A stretch of 64,000 nt of DNA from Aralia elata. Lineage: Eukaryota > Streptophyta > Magnoliopsida > Apiales > Araliaceae. Positions within the stretch are counted from its first letter, which is position 1; the number at the start of each line of letters is the position of its first letter. A program made the position numbers and the translations under genes. Where the stretch lies: NCBI GenBank assembly GCA_034770075.1, contig CM068378.1, forward strand, positions 45,784,508 to 45,848,507. Reading direction: 5' to 3'. Below are positions 1 to 9,767 of this stretch, piece by piece. The notes below the pieces were generated by a model. That model made no database searches. It saw only the letters and a program-made list of their open reading frames with translations, and was not told the DNA's origin.

Positions 1-404
1 ATTAGGGTTACACACTCTTGCATTAGATTGTGGAGGGTACTTGTAATTTTTATAGAGATAGAAACTAGGGTTTTGCCAATACCCAACTTCTTGAATACCT
101 ATTCTTCCTTGGTGGATCACGTCTAGAGGCCAAACACTTGGGTGGCTAATGTTGATCAAAGGAAGGAATCTCATCGGTGGAATTCGAGGAGAACACGAAG
201 GACTAGGAGTTGAACTTGTACCCGAGGAAGCTTTGATCTACGAGGGTATAATTCTTATTCTCCTTCTCTTTCATTTAATTGATAATTGAACACAAGGATA
301 GATCATGGTGATGGTTTATATGAAAATTTTAAAATCCGTTTTATCATGCTTCCGTTTTATTTATGTAATTTGATTGCATGCTTGCGTTATATACAAACCT
401 AACA
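1..404 (+). mobile_element. Copia-family LTR fragment, right end, cut by window edge
   Basis: The stretch is the reverse complement of the first ~400 bases of the copia LTRs at 743-2515 and 6393-8205, and it ends in the family terminus CCTAACA at 404. It therefore lies in opposite orientation to the other copies. No tRNA-Met-type primer site follows position 404, so it is not the end of a 5' LTR with its internal region; it may be a 3' LTR or a solo LTR. The left end and any target duplication lie outside the window. Confidence 0.85.
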
Positions 405-742
405 TATCCTTGCTTTAATTGAAGTTCAAACAAGTTCCTAGAATTTTAATCAACTTCTTTCACAAATATTCATCTATATAAACTCTCTAAAAGCAATTAA
501 CTTAACAGCTGGATTTAAGTGCCTTAAAAGCGCAAGGATCGTCAATACCATAGAACCAATTCCTAAGTTAAACTTCAAACTAAGCATGATTCAAAAATTT
601 CACAAAGGCTAAACAAAATTCAATCAATTCTTATCATCGGCCTTTAACAGATTCAATTAAAACATTGCTCAAAAATTTTCAAATTTAACATGCAATAAAT
701 AACAAAATAACATAAAAAAAATTGAATATCCTAAAACATCTC
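405..742 (-). mobile_element. AT-rich remnant, probably 3' tail of gypsy-1
   Basis: No reading frame or RNA gene is visible in these 338 bases. The segment is continuous with the gypsy-1 tail once the solo LTR at 743-2515 is removed, because that LTR has a clean 5-bp duplication (ATCTC) on both sides. Assignment to gypsy-1 is an inference from that continuity, not from a recognisable motif. Confidence 0.45.
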
Positions 743-2515
743 TGTTAGGTTTGTATTTTATGCGAGCATGCAACCAAATTACACAAATATAGCAGAAGCA
801 CGATAAAATTAAATTTTAAAATTTTATACAAACTATCATCATGATCTTTCCTTGTGCTCAATTATCAATTAAACGAAAGAGATTGAGAATAAGAATCATA
901 CCCCTCGTAGAACCATGCTTCCTCGGGTATAATTTCAACTCCAAATCCTTTCGCGTTCTCCTTGAAATTTTCCAATTAGATTCCTTCCTTTAATCAACGT
1001 TAGCCACCCAAGTGTTTGGCCTCTAGAGGTGATCCAATAAGAAATAATATGTATTCAAGAAGATGGGTGTTGGCAAAACCCTAGTTTCTATCTCTATAGA
1101 AATTGTAAGTATTCTCCCAACTGTTGAAAGTGTGTCTAACTCTAATCCATAATAAGACTCCTCTTATTTATAGATATAGGCAACCCTCTTAAACTATTTA
1201 GGAATAGGGTTTTATTCTAATTAAACTCTTTTAATTAATTAAACTCCTAATCCAATTAGGAATTTATGAGAGTACTTTAATTAATTAATTCCCAAACCCT
1301 TTTAGAAATTAAATAATAATAATAAGACTCCTCTTATTAATTTATATTTAATATTTCCAAAATATTAAATAATAAATATTAAGCTATTTAATTTATTCTA
1401 TCGCCATAGATTAAATTAAATATACTTAACTTATTATTATGATTGTGTCATTTACTTCTTAAATAAATATTTCTTTTTTTGCGATGTGACCCTTTAGATT
1501 CTCCATATTAAATCGGTTGTGAATAAATAAATTAGAATAATTCTAATCTTATTTAAATAAATAAATTAAACTATTTAATTCATTTAAATAAATAATATTT
1601 ATTCTATAATAAGGGTAAGCCCCATTAACGATTAACGACTTTCTAAATAATATAGATTTCAACATTAACCATAAAAGAACCTTTCAGTGAATAGTTACCG
1701 TACAATTCAATCCTTCTACCATACAATGTCCCAATCAAATATAAGACATTGAATTACTATCAAGTTTTATTTTATTTGATTATATGTATTTCGATTCTCA
1801 AATGCACAACTCTGATTAATGTAAATTAGAAACACCTTTCTAATTTCATTCTGCTTTGGCCAAAGACTTCTGAGTTGTCATTTATCGAATCACATAGGAC
1901 ATTCTCTTATTTTACTAGAAGTGGTAGATTCTTTGTTGACCATTCACCTATCTCCATGTATAACTTATTATACCCAATCATACCCTTTGATATACCCTAA
2001 GGGTCTTAAGGGACATGTCAAAGCATAACTCATCATACAAAAATACTATGATGATCTCACTTGTACTACAATCACTTAAGGAATTTTTATTGACAGACAA
2101 GTAAAACTCCATTAGATATTCCTTTAGCGAGCCACGTTCAGTGAACTTATTCTCTAGTAAGCACCACTTATTTTAGTGTTTTCACACAAATGATTATGAG
2201 ATCAATCATCCTCTTCCTAAGAGTAAGCAAAGTATGTACTAATCTATCCGGATTCACTAATACCATTTTTAGTAATCCAACTATTAGGAATAATTATAGT
2301 TTGTGAGCTATCTAGATCTCATTAGCATGATCATTATCATGATTCTAAAAGCATTATTCAAAACTATGGGTTTATCACATTTAATATAACAGCATCATGT
2401 ATATAACGAAGAATGCCTTTTAATAAATAAATTATTTTATTAATAAACGAATAAGATTACAAAGTATATGTTACATCATATCAAATATGATTGTTTTATG
2501 TGCATATTACTTTCA
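743..2515 (-). mobile_element. Solo LTR of copia family (copy A)
   Basis: A 1773-bp LTR running from TGTTAGG to CTTTCA on the plus strand; read on the minus strand it starts TGAAAG and ends CCTAACA. It is flanked by a perfect 5-bp target duplication ATCTC (738-742 and 2516-2520), so it is a solo LTR left by recombination between two LTRs. A TATA element on the minus strand (1163-1172) and the orientation of the related copia element at 9211-20069 fix the strand. It sits just downstream of the polypurine-like tract of gypsy-1. No coding capacity. Confidence 0.9.
1163..1172 (-). promoter_or_regulatory. LTR TATA box (copy A)
   Basis: Minus strand reads TATAAATAAG, followed by a GC-richer stretch typical of an LTR transcription start. 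The same element recurs at the same place in the other copies of this LTR. Confidence 0.6.
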
Positions 2516-2530
2516 ATCTCAAGTACCAAT

Positions 2531-2544
2531 TTCCCCCCAAACTT
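2531..2544 (-). other. Polypurine-like tract of gypsy-1
   Basis: Minus strand reads AAGTTTGGGGGGAA, the G-run motif found before the 3' LTR of Athila-type elements and also at 35851-35865 in this window. The LTR expected directly after it is not seen, so this may be an internal G-run rather than the priming tract itself. Confidence 0.5.
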
Positions 2545-2613
2545 AAAGTATATATTGTCCTCAATGTTAAAATAAATTGGAAGAATTAAAAATAAAAGGA
2601 CTTCCCTGGGGTA

Positions 2614-3853
2614 TCAAGCATCCTCCTCCTTGTCCTCATCCTCCGTATCAAGCGTGTACTCTGAAAATATGGGAAGTGCTGGGAAATGGAATGGGCTCGG
2701 GCCCAAGCTAACTCCAAGAGTATTGAACATGTTGGACAACGTGGAGTTGAAGTCAGTTGAATATTCTAGAAACGTGTCCACTCGACTGGCAACTTGGTCA
2801 ACCCGACGAAACTGATGCCGAGAGACCCGCAACAACTCATCTTGGCCCCTACGAAGGTATGTCGTCTCCCTACGTAGCTCGCGCATCTCTGCGATCAATA
2901 AATCCATAGGGGACTGTGAAGAAGAAGAAGCTTATTATAGAGGCTGAGAAGGTTCTTCGACAATAGGGGGACTAGCTGCATTGATAAATCCAACACCTCG
3001 TGGTTGCGAGACACCGTCTTCCCAAACCTTATATCAAGCAATTATGGGTTGGTCAATTACTACTTTAGGTGGCTGAAGCACCTCATCTTAATCCCATGTC
3101 ACCTCTGCACTTTTATACAGTCCACAAATCAAGGACGAGTGAAGTAACCTACCTATGGAACCTCCTTAAATAGCGTAGCGGATGGAATCATGTATCACTT
3201 ATCCCACATCCACAGTTTTCCCTTTTACAATCGCATAAAGTAGAATGGCCCTCTCTTGAACCACGTCACTCACATGCATTGTGGGCCTCATTTTTGCGCA
3301 AATAAAATTGTACCAGGCCATCGCGAATATGCTCAATTCCTTATTTAAAAAGTTACAGCTCCATGTTCCTCCTTTTGCTTCCATTTTGCCCCCGGTCGAC
3401 ATAAGCATTGGATTACGGTCGACATAAGCATTGGATTACTTCACCCAAGTCGAGGTCATTATGGTAATACCAAGTGAATTCATAATCAGTGGTTATACCC
3501 TCCAGCTGGTAGTATGAATTATTGATATCTGGGTCGAAATAAACTGACTTCCCCTACACTTGGACAACCGACCCCTCCACTTCCTTAGTGTAGATGTAGA
3601 ATTCCTTAACAATCGACACCACAGGCGCCTCCAGTTGCTTGACAAATTCCCATTATCTCCTTTCTACAATCATCGTGGCTAACTGGCCTGATTCTGTGGC
3701 ATCTGGTTGCAGACCACGCTCCTGAATCAATTTCTTGCCAGCTATGACGTTGTGGTACCTCTCCAAAGCCTCTAAGCTCATAAAACGTTTCTTGTCATAT
3801 TGTTTTAATGATTGTGGTTGTGAGCTTTCACCTCAGTGTCATTTAGGAGCCAT
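2614..3853 (-). pseudogene. Athila-type ORF2 (putative plant transposon protein), broken
   Basis: On the minus strand the frame starts at an ATG at 3853 and ends with a TGA at 2614-2616. It carries features of the protein that follows pol in Athila-like elements: an early segment around ALERYHNVIAGKKLIQERG, a central AMAWYNFICAKMRPTMHVS block and a C-terminal heptad-like stretch rich in R, E and L (2907-2614). Its role in these elements is not established; I do not infer one. It is interrupted by several in-frame stops, most explained by C-to-T changes at CAA, CAG or CGA codons, and by a 23-bp tandem duplication (3394-3439) that shifts the frame. Confidence 0.75.
3394..3439 (+). repeat. Perfect 23-bp tandem duplication inside ORF2
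   Basis: The 23-base unit starting GGTCGACATAAGC occurs twice head to tail (3394-3416, 3417-3439) without a mismatch. Because 23 is not a multiple of three it breaks the ORF2 frame. Perfect identity suggests a recent slippage or repair event. Confidence 0.95.
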
Positions 3854-5070
3854 GATGAAATATTTGATGTAAGGTATCGTAATAACAACTCACAGTCCAA
3901 ACACTAACCAAACACAAGCTAGCCCACTAAATTCTTCACTCAGGCAAATCGTCAAACAAGTAGTGTGCACACCCAAGTTTCTCAACAATTATCTATCCCT
4001 TGTTTCAAGAAATCCTCCTAAATTCCAAATACTAAAGCCTACTCCTCACCAAATCAACCAAACAATACACCACACAAGTATACTTATTAAATTTCGAATG
4101 AGACTTAAAGTGACTTACTTGGAGACGATTCCAAATTGTTAAAATTGTTGGTGATAGTGAACCTTTGATGCTTTGATTGAGAGTGCTTGATCCTTGGATA
4201 CCAATGGAGAGGGATGGTTGTATATATGTTAGAGAATCAAAGATATAATAGGCTTGGGATTAAGTTATTGTAATAAAGTTATAGAGTTGCACTCGAAGTT
4301 AGAAAGATGAAGTTGGAAGTTGTTGAGTTAAAGTACGAAAGACTTGCTTTGAATTTGCCAAAATGCTCGTTAATACGCTTGATCCAGTTCATGCGCTATG
4401 GCACTTCCCTGTGCGCTTAGGCGCTTCCCTGACGCGCCTAGGCGCATGATATGCAGTAAGTTAGGCTTCTTCAAGCGCTGCGGCGCTTCTCTCACGCGCC
4501 TCGACACTGATAATGCAGTGAGTTGGGAGTTTATGTGGACTGCGGCGGATGAATGGAGCGCTGAGGCACTTAGTGATCCGAGGCTGGGGGTTCAATAAGG
4601 GTTGCGGCTCTTAAAAAAGTGCTCTTAGGAGCTTAGGAATCAGTAGGTTTGACTCGTTAAAGCGCCGCAACGCTCCATGGGCGCACCTAGGCGCTAGGTA
4701 CTCAGTATGTTGCTTTGACATGGCGCCTTGGAGCTTGAACTTTGGGGCCTTGGTGCTTGATTGCCAATAGACACATGATGTCGCTTTGAATGTTTTGTGT
4801 TATTTGGTACCTAAAAGTAAACACTAACATGGAATTACTATTCAGTATATACAAATTAATAACTAAGACCAAACATAACATAACATTAAAACTAACATGT
4901 AATTAAAATGCAACTATGAATCAAATACTTATTAAAGTTCTTAACAATCAGACAACTCGAAGAAGAAAACTAAAATTCATTAACATGCAGTCTAATATTA
5001 AAATCTAAAAACCTTTGGGTTACCTCCCAATCAGTGCTTGTTTTAGAGTCTTTAGCCTAACTTCTTCTAA
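3854..5070 (-). other. Gypsy-1 spacer between end of pol and ORF2
   Basis: No gene. Positions 3854-4380 are AT-rich and featureless. Positions 4390-4770 are GC-rich, with about three imperfect units built on the palindromic word GCGCCTAGGCGC and each followed by a GCAGT or TCAGT word. Positions 5015-5050 read on the minus strand give the end-of-pol signature (AAGACTCTAAAACAAGC, then GGGAGGTAACCC) that also occurs at 33757-33795 in the non-autonomous element and, in part, at 47240-47270 in gypsy-3. Confidence 0.6.
4390..4770 (-). repeat. GC-rich palindromic repeat cluster in gypsy-1
   Basis: Several copies of GCGCCTAGGCGC-like words (for example around 4410-4445, 4475-4505 and 4660-4700) stand out in an otherwise AT-rich region. 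A similar cluster of the same words occurs at 29945-30120 in the LTR of gypsy-2, which belongs to the same family. Confidence 0.65.
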
Positions 5071-5073
5071 TCT

Positions 5074-6392
5074 TTATACGGGCTCAATTGGGGTGAATAT
5101 GATGTCCTTGCTATTAGCTTCATATCCCCAGCAATGCTTAAAATTGTCTCCCTTCCATTCAACTGTTTCTTTTTTCTCATGCACATCATCACAAACTGAA
5201 ATTTTCGAACCGCGGTCACTCAGCGAATCATCACCGACCACTTCATTGGCTTCTTTGACCAGATAGCATTCCTCCACGTTGTTTGGAAACTTAATTGCTT
5301 TAAAAACATTGAACTTAACCTCCTGATCATTAACTCTTATAGTGAGCTCTCTGTTTTGCACATCAATCAAAGTTCTTCCAATGGTTAAGAATGGTCTTCC
5401 CAAAATGATTGGAATCTCTCGGTCCTCCTCTAAATCCAATACCACAAAGTCTGCCAGAAATATAAATTTTTCCACCTTGACTAACACATCCTCTACAATG
5501 CCCTTCGGATACGTAATTGACCTATCTACAAGCTATAAGGTGACATTCATTGGCTTAGCTTCCTTCAAACTCAGCTTCTTATATATGGACAGTGGCATTA
5601 AGTTGATGTTGGCTCCCAAGTCACACAGATCTCTCCCAACAAACCGATTCCCTATCGTACATGGGATTGTAAAGCTCCCCGAATCTTTTAGTTTTGGTGT
5701 TAGCTTTTTCTAGAGAATGGCACTACACTCTTTCGTCAACATAACGGTCTCACAGTCGCCCAACCTTCTTTTCTTCGATAAGATCTCCTTCATGAACTTC
5801 ACATACCTTGGCATCTGCTTCAATGCTTCGGCAAACGGAATATTGATTTGTAGCTTCTTGAAAACCTCCAAGAACTTTAAGAGCTATTTTTCCAACTTTT
5901 GATTTTGTAAATGTTGTGAAAATGGCACAGGAGGCACTATCAAACTCTACTTGGCTCCCTTAGAATTCACAGCTGGACGATCTTCCTTCTCCTTTTCCTT
6001 TTCTCCGCTCTTATTCGTCTCTTATTCCACATCTTTTTCTCCAACACTGTGTGGCTTTATGGTAGGTTCACTAGCATTCACGTGTAACTCCCTACCACTT
6101 CGGAGTGTGATCGCCTTACAATGCTCTTGACCTTATCTCCTAGGATTAACTTCGGTATCGCTTGGAAGAGTGCCTTGGGGACGATTGTTGATTGCATTTG
6201 CTACTTACCCCACTTGATTCTCCAGATTCCTCATCGAACACTCCAAATTGTTCATCCTTGTGTCATTATGAGCAATGTATTTGGTTATCAATTCCTCCAA
6301 GTTTGACTTCATCTTCGACAGATGTTAGTTTTGATTTTGAAAACCTAATGGATAAAACTGTCGTGGAGCTGAAGATTGACCTTGATTGTTGC
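5074..6392 (-). pseudogene. Gypsy-1 gag C-terminus and aspartic protease
   Basis: Minus-strand translation gives, in order, the gag C-terminal block MRNLENQVG (about 6250), a basic linker, the block FLEVFKKLQINIPFAEAL (about 5870), the protease start KLKDSGSFTIPCTIG (about 5660), LCDLGANINLMPLS where the family has its catalytic D-L/S/T-G triad, and ILGRPFLTIGRTLIDV (about 5390). The 137-residue stretch 5074-5487 is the longest open part. Elsewhere it is split by stops and frameshifts. It ends in a short unrelated tail where RT should begin, so pol is deleted. Confidence 0.8.
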
Positions 6393-8205
6393 TGTTAGGT
6401 TTGTATAATACGCAAGCATGCAATCAAATTACATAAATAGAGTGGAAGCGTGATAAAACGGATTTTAAAATTTTTATACAAGCCATTGCCATGATCTATC
6501 CTTGTGTTCAATTATCAATTAAACGAAAGAGATGGAGAACAAGAATTATACCCTTGTAGAATTCTAGTTTCCTCAGGTACAAGTTCAACTCCAATTCCTT
6601 CACGTTCTCCTTGAATTCCACTGATTAAATTCCTTCGCTTTGATCAACGTTAGCCACCCAAGTGTTTGGCCTCTAGAGGTGATCCACCAAGGAATAATAT
6701 TTGTTCAAGAAGATGGGTGTTGGCAAAACTCTAGTTTCTATCTATATAAAAATTGCAAGCACTCTCTACAATTCTAGTGCAAGAGTGTATAACCACAATC
6801 TATGATAAGACTCGTCTTATTTATAGATATAGGTAACCCTCCTAAACAATTTAGGATTAGGTTAATTGTCTTAATTAAACTCTTTTAATTAATTAAACTC
6901 ATAATCCAATTAGGAATTTATGAGAGTACTTTTATTAATTAATTCTCAAACCCTTTTAGGAATTAAATAATAATAATAATAGTAATAATAATAATAATAA
7001 GATTCCTCATATTAATTTATATTTAATATTTTTAAAATATTAAATAATAAATACTAAGCTATTGAATTTATTCTATCTCCATAAACTAAATTAAATACAC
7101 TTAACTTATTATTACAATTATGTCATTTACTTCTTAAATAAATATTTTTCTTTTGCGGTGTGACCCTTTAGGTTCTCCATATTAAACCGGTTGTGAATAA
7201 ATCAATTAGAACAATTCTAACCTTATTAAAATATATAAATTAAAAAATTTAATTCATTTAAATAAATAACATTTATTCTACAATAAGGGTAAGCCCTTTT
7301 AGCGATCAACGACTTTCCAGATAATATAGATTTGAACATTAATCACAAAAGAACCTTTCAGTGCATAGTTACCGTACAATTCAATCCTTCTACCATACAA
7401 TGTCCCAATTAAATATAAGACATGGAATTACTGTCAAGTCTTATTTTATTTAATTATATGTATTTCGATTCCCAAATGCACAACTCGAAATAATGCAAAT
7501 TAGAAACTCCTTTCTAATTTCATTCTGCTTTGGCCAAGGACTACTGAGTTGCCATTTATCGAATCACATAAGACATTCACATCTTTTACTAGATGTGGTA
7601 GATTCTTTGTTGATCATTTACCTATCTCCATATACAACTTATTATACCCAATCATACCCTTTGATATACCCTAAAGGTCTTAAAGGACATGTAAAAGTAT
7701 AACTCATCATACACAAGATACTATGATGATCTCAAGTCCAAGGATCACTTGTACTACTATCACTAGAGGAATTCCTATTGACAGGCGAGTAAAACTCTAT
7801 TAGGTATTCCTTAGCAAGCCACGTTCAGTCAACTTATTCTCCAATAAGCACCTACATACTTGCTTTAGTGTCTCCACACAAATGATTATGAGATCAATCA
7901 TCCTCTTCCTAAGAGCAAGCAACATATGTACTAATCTATCCGGATTCACTAATCCCCTTTTTAGTAATCCAACGATTAGGAAGGATTTTAGTTTTAAGCT
8001 TTCTAAGAATTTAGATCTCACTAGCATGATCACCGTCATAATTCTAAAAGCATTGCTTAAAACTATGGGTTTATCACATATTAAACAACAGCACTATGTA
8101 GATAAAGTAAAATGCCTTTAATACTTTTATTAATAAATGAATAAGATTACAAAGTATATGCTACATCATATCAAATATGATTGGCTTGTGTGCATACTAC
8201 TTTCA
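6393..8205 (-). mobile_element. Solo LTR of copia family (copy B) inside gypsy-1 gag
   Basis: A 1813-bp LTR (TGTTAGG to CTTTCA on the plus strand) flanked by the 5-bp duplication GTTGC (6388-6392 and 8206-8210). Removing it rejoins the gypsy gag sequence. The copy at 20258-22070 sits at the same gag position with the same GTTGC duplication, and both carry the same variant beside the TATA box (GACTCGTC rather than ACTCCTC), so the two are duplicates of one insertion. Confidence 0.92.
6816..6825 (-). promoter_or_regulatory. LTR TATA box (copy B)
   Basis: Minus strand reads TATAAATAAG at the position conserved among all copies of this LTR. Confidence 0.6.
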
Positions 8206-9210
8206 GTTGCTCCATGAAAAATTAGGATGATTTCTCCATCCAGGGTTGTATGTGTTCGAATTCATGCCTTGTTGTCTGTTGTCGTTGCCGATGTAGTGAA
8301 CTAATTCCGAACTAATGGCACATTGGCTACTTGCTGCATACCATAGCCACTTGCTGCATAGGCTGCGTTCCCATAACATATATCTTCTTAGTTAACGTTG
8401 TAACCTGTGTAGCCAAAGCAGTCACGACATCTAGCTCATATATACCCGCTGCTTTAGGCTGGTTCATCCTAGCTGTAGGCCATTGGTAATTATTTGTGGC
8501 CATCGTTTACAAAAGCGCATATGCCTCGTGAAAGTTCTTTCCCATTAATGCTCCTCCCGCAGCTACATCCCAACCTGCAAACATCGGTTTGAGTTCAGTT
8601 TAGTTCTATTGGATTGCTTTGTCAAGTCGAGTTCGCACATGGTATCACATTCGATTGCTCGATCGAACATGTTCGCAAACCGTGTGGTTTTCTTCAATTG
8701 TGTTCACGAACAGTTCGATTCGAGTTCGGTTCGAGTTCGATTCGAGTGGTTCGCGAATAACTCGTGAGATGTTCGAGTATTTATAATATTTGGCTTAATT
8801 TTTGCTTCAGTGCATTGATGATGTTCGCGAATATGATGATCTTCGTGAACTTGATGATGTTCGCGAACTGTTCACGAATAATTAACAATCTGAACTCATA
8901 CATGTGTGTTAATTCAATCGTGTTACTCGAACATATTCAAGTTCGACTTATTGTGTTCGAGTTCAATAATGTTCGGATCAGATCGTTTGCAGCCCTAGTT
9001 ACATCTATGTTTATTCGAGCTGTACTGAACAACCAGTTATAAAAAGTTTGAACTTATAACCACTTTAGAATACCATGATGAGGACATTTCCGAAGTAAAT
9101 CTTTGAACCGCTCACATGCTTCATAGAGAGACTCTGAATCCTGTTGTGTAAATGAAGTAATATCATTCCTTATCTTCGTTGTTTTTGCTGGCGGAAAAAA
9201 ACTTTGCTAA
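8206..9210 (-). pseudogene. Gypsy-1 gag fragment, interrupted by a MITE
   Basis: This matches the gag region of gypsy-2 (22071-23076) along its whole length, including the position of the MITE, but has no long open frame. Recognisable words on the minus strand include the NYQWPIA-type block seen at 22300-22390. It ends abruptly at 9208-9210, where a copia LTR fragment begins with only TAA shared by both sides. Confidence 0.75.
8570..8997. mobile_element. hAT-like MITE in gypsy-1 gag
   Basis: A 428-bp non-coding insert rich in GTTCGA/TTCGCGAA words. Its ends are imperfect inverted repeats built on CTGCAAAC (left) and GTTTGCAG (right, within GTTTGCAGCCCTA), and it is flanked by near-identical 8-bp direct repeats GCTACATC and GTTACATC, the size expected for hAT elements. 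The same insert is at 22455-22867. Confidence 0.55.
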
Positions 9211-9310
9211 AGTAAAATGCCTTTAATACTTTTATAAATAAATGAATAAGATTACAAAGTATATGCTATATCATATCAAATATAATTGGCTTGTGTGTAT
9301 AATACTTTCA
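9211..9310 (-). mobile_element. Truncated 3' LTR of the copia element
   Basis: Only the first 100 bases (minus-strand sense) of the 1.8-kb LTR remain, from TGAAAG at 9310 to the junction with gypsy-1 at 9208-9210. It directly follows the polypurine tract at 9311-9325, so it is the 3' LTR of the element at 9311-19091. Confidence 0.88.
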
Positions 9311-9325
9311 ATCTCCCACTTGCAC
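9311..9325 (-). other. Copia polypurine tract
   Basis: Minus strand reads GTGCAAGTGGGAGAT immediately before the LTR start TGAAAG, the usual copia arrangement. Confidence 0.8.
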
Positions 9326-9381
9326 TAAAGCCAATCGTCATGGTATCTAATACCCATCTTCTCTAAGTGACGATCAAACTG

Positions 9382-9767
9382 CTATTGTGTTAAAGCTTTA
9401 GTAAATGGATCTGCAATGTTGTCTTGAGAGTCCACACGCTCTAGGGTGACATCTCCTCTTTCAATGATCTCTCTAATCAAATGAAACCGCTGCAATACGT
9501 GTTTGGATTTCTGATGAGACCTGGGTTCCTTAGCCTGCGCAACAGCTCCGGTGTTGTCAAAGAATAAAGGTACGATTCCTCTAATGCTAGGAACCATTCC
9601 AAGTTCAGATATGAACTTCTTCATCCAAACAGCTTCCTTTGCAGCTTCACTTGCAGCTATGTACTCTGCCTCTGTCACTGAATCAACAACTGTTTGTTGC
9701 TTGGAACTTTTCCAACTCACTGCGCCACCGTTTAAGATAAATACATACCCTAAAATGGATTTACTGT
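9382..9767 (-). pseudogene. Copia RNase H, C-terminal part
   Basis: The minus-strand frame reads SKSILGYVFILNGGAVSWKS, then QTVVDSVTEAEYIAASEAAK with the catalytic E, and ends with DPFTKALTQ before a stop at 9382. This is the copia RNase H domain that would cleave the RNA strand of the RNA/DNA hybrid. The upstream part of the domain (DSNFQTDQDD, containing the first catalytic Asp) lies at about 13930-13965, separated by the solo LTR 9768-13923. Codons between 9768 and 9873 belong to the inserted LTR and are not part of the gene. Confidence 0.9.

Larger units (their letters stand above)
405..9210 (-). mobile_element. Gypsy-1: deleted Athila-like Ty3/gypsy element with nested insertions
   Basis: Read on the minus strand the element gives gag (9210-8206, continued at 6392 after a copia LTR), protease (to 5074), an end-of-pol motif (about 5015-5050), a GC-rich spacer, an Athila-type second ORF (3853-2614) and a polypurine-like tract (2531-2544). 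Reverse transcriptase, RNase H and integrase are missing: the sequence jumps from protease to the end-of-pol motif. Both LTRs are absent from the window copy; the 5' side is cut at 9210 where it joins a copia LTR fragment. It contains two nested copia solo LTRs and a MITE. The element is dead and non-autonomous. Confidence 0.8.

Noticed and set aside
5342..5713. 123-residue plus-strand frame
   Set aside because: Antisense shadow of the gypsy-1 protease, which has recognisable motifs on the minus strand.
7882..8121. 79-residue plus-strand frame repeated at 21693-21953
   Set aside because: Recurs only because the LTR is duplicated; it lies inside LTR copies B and D and has no domain.
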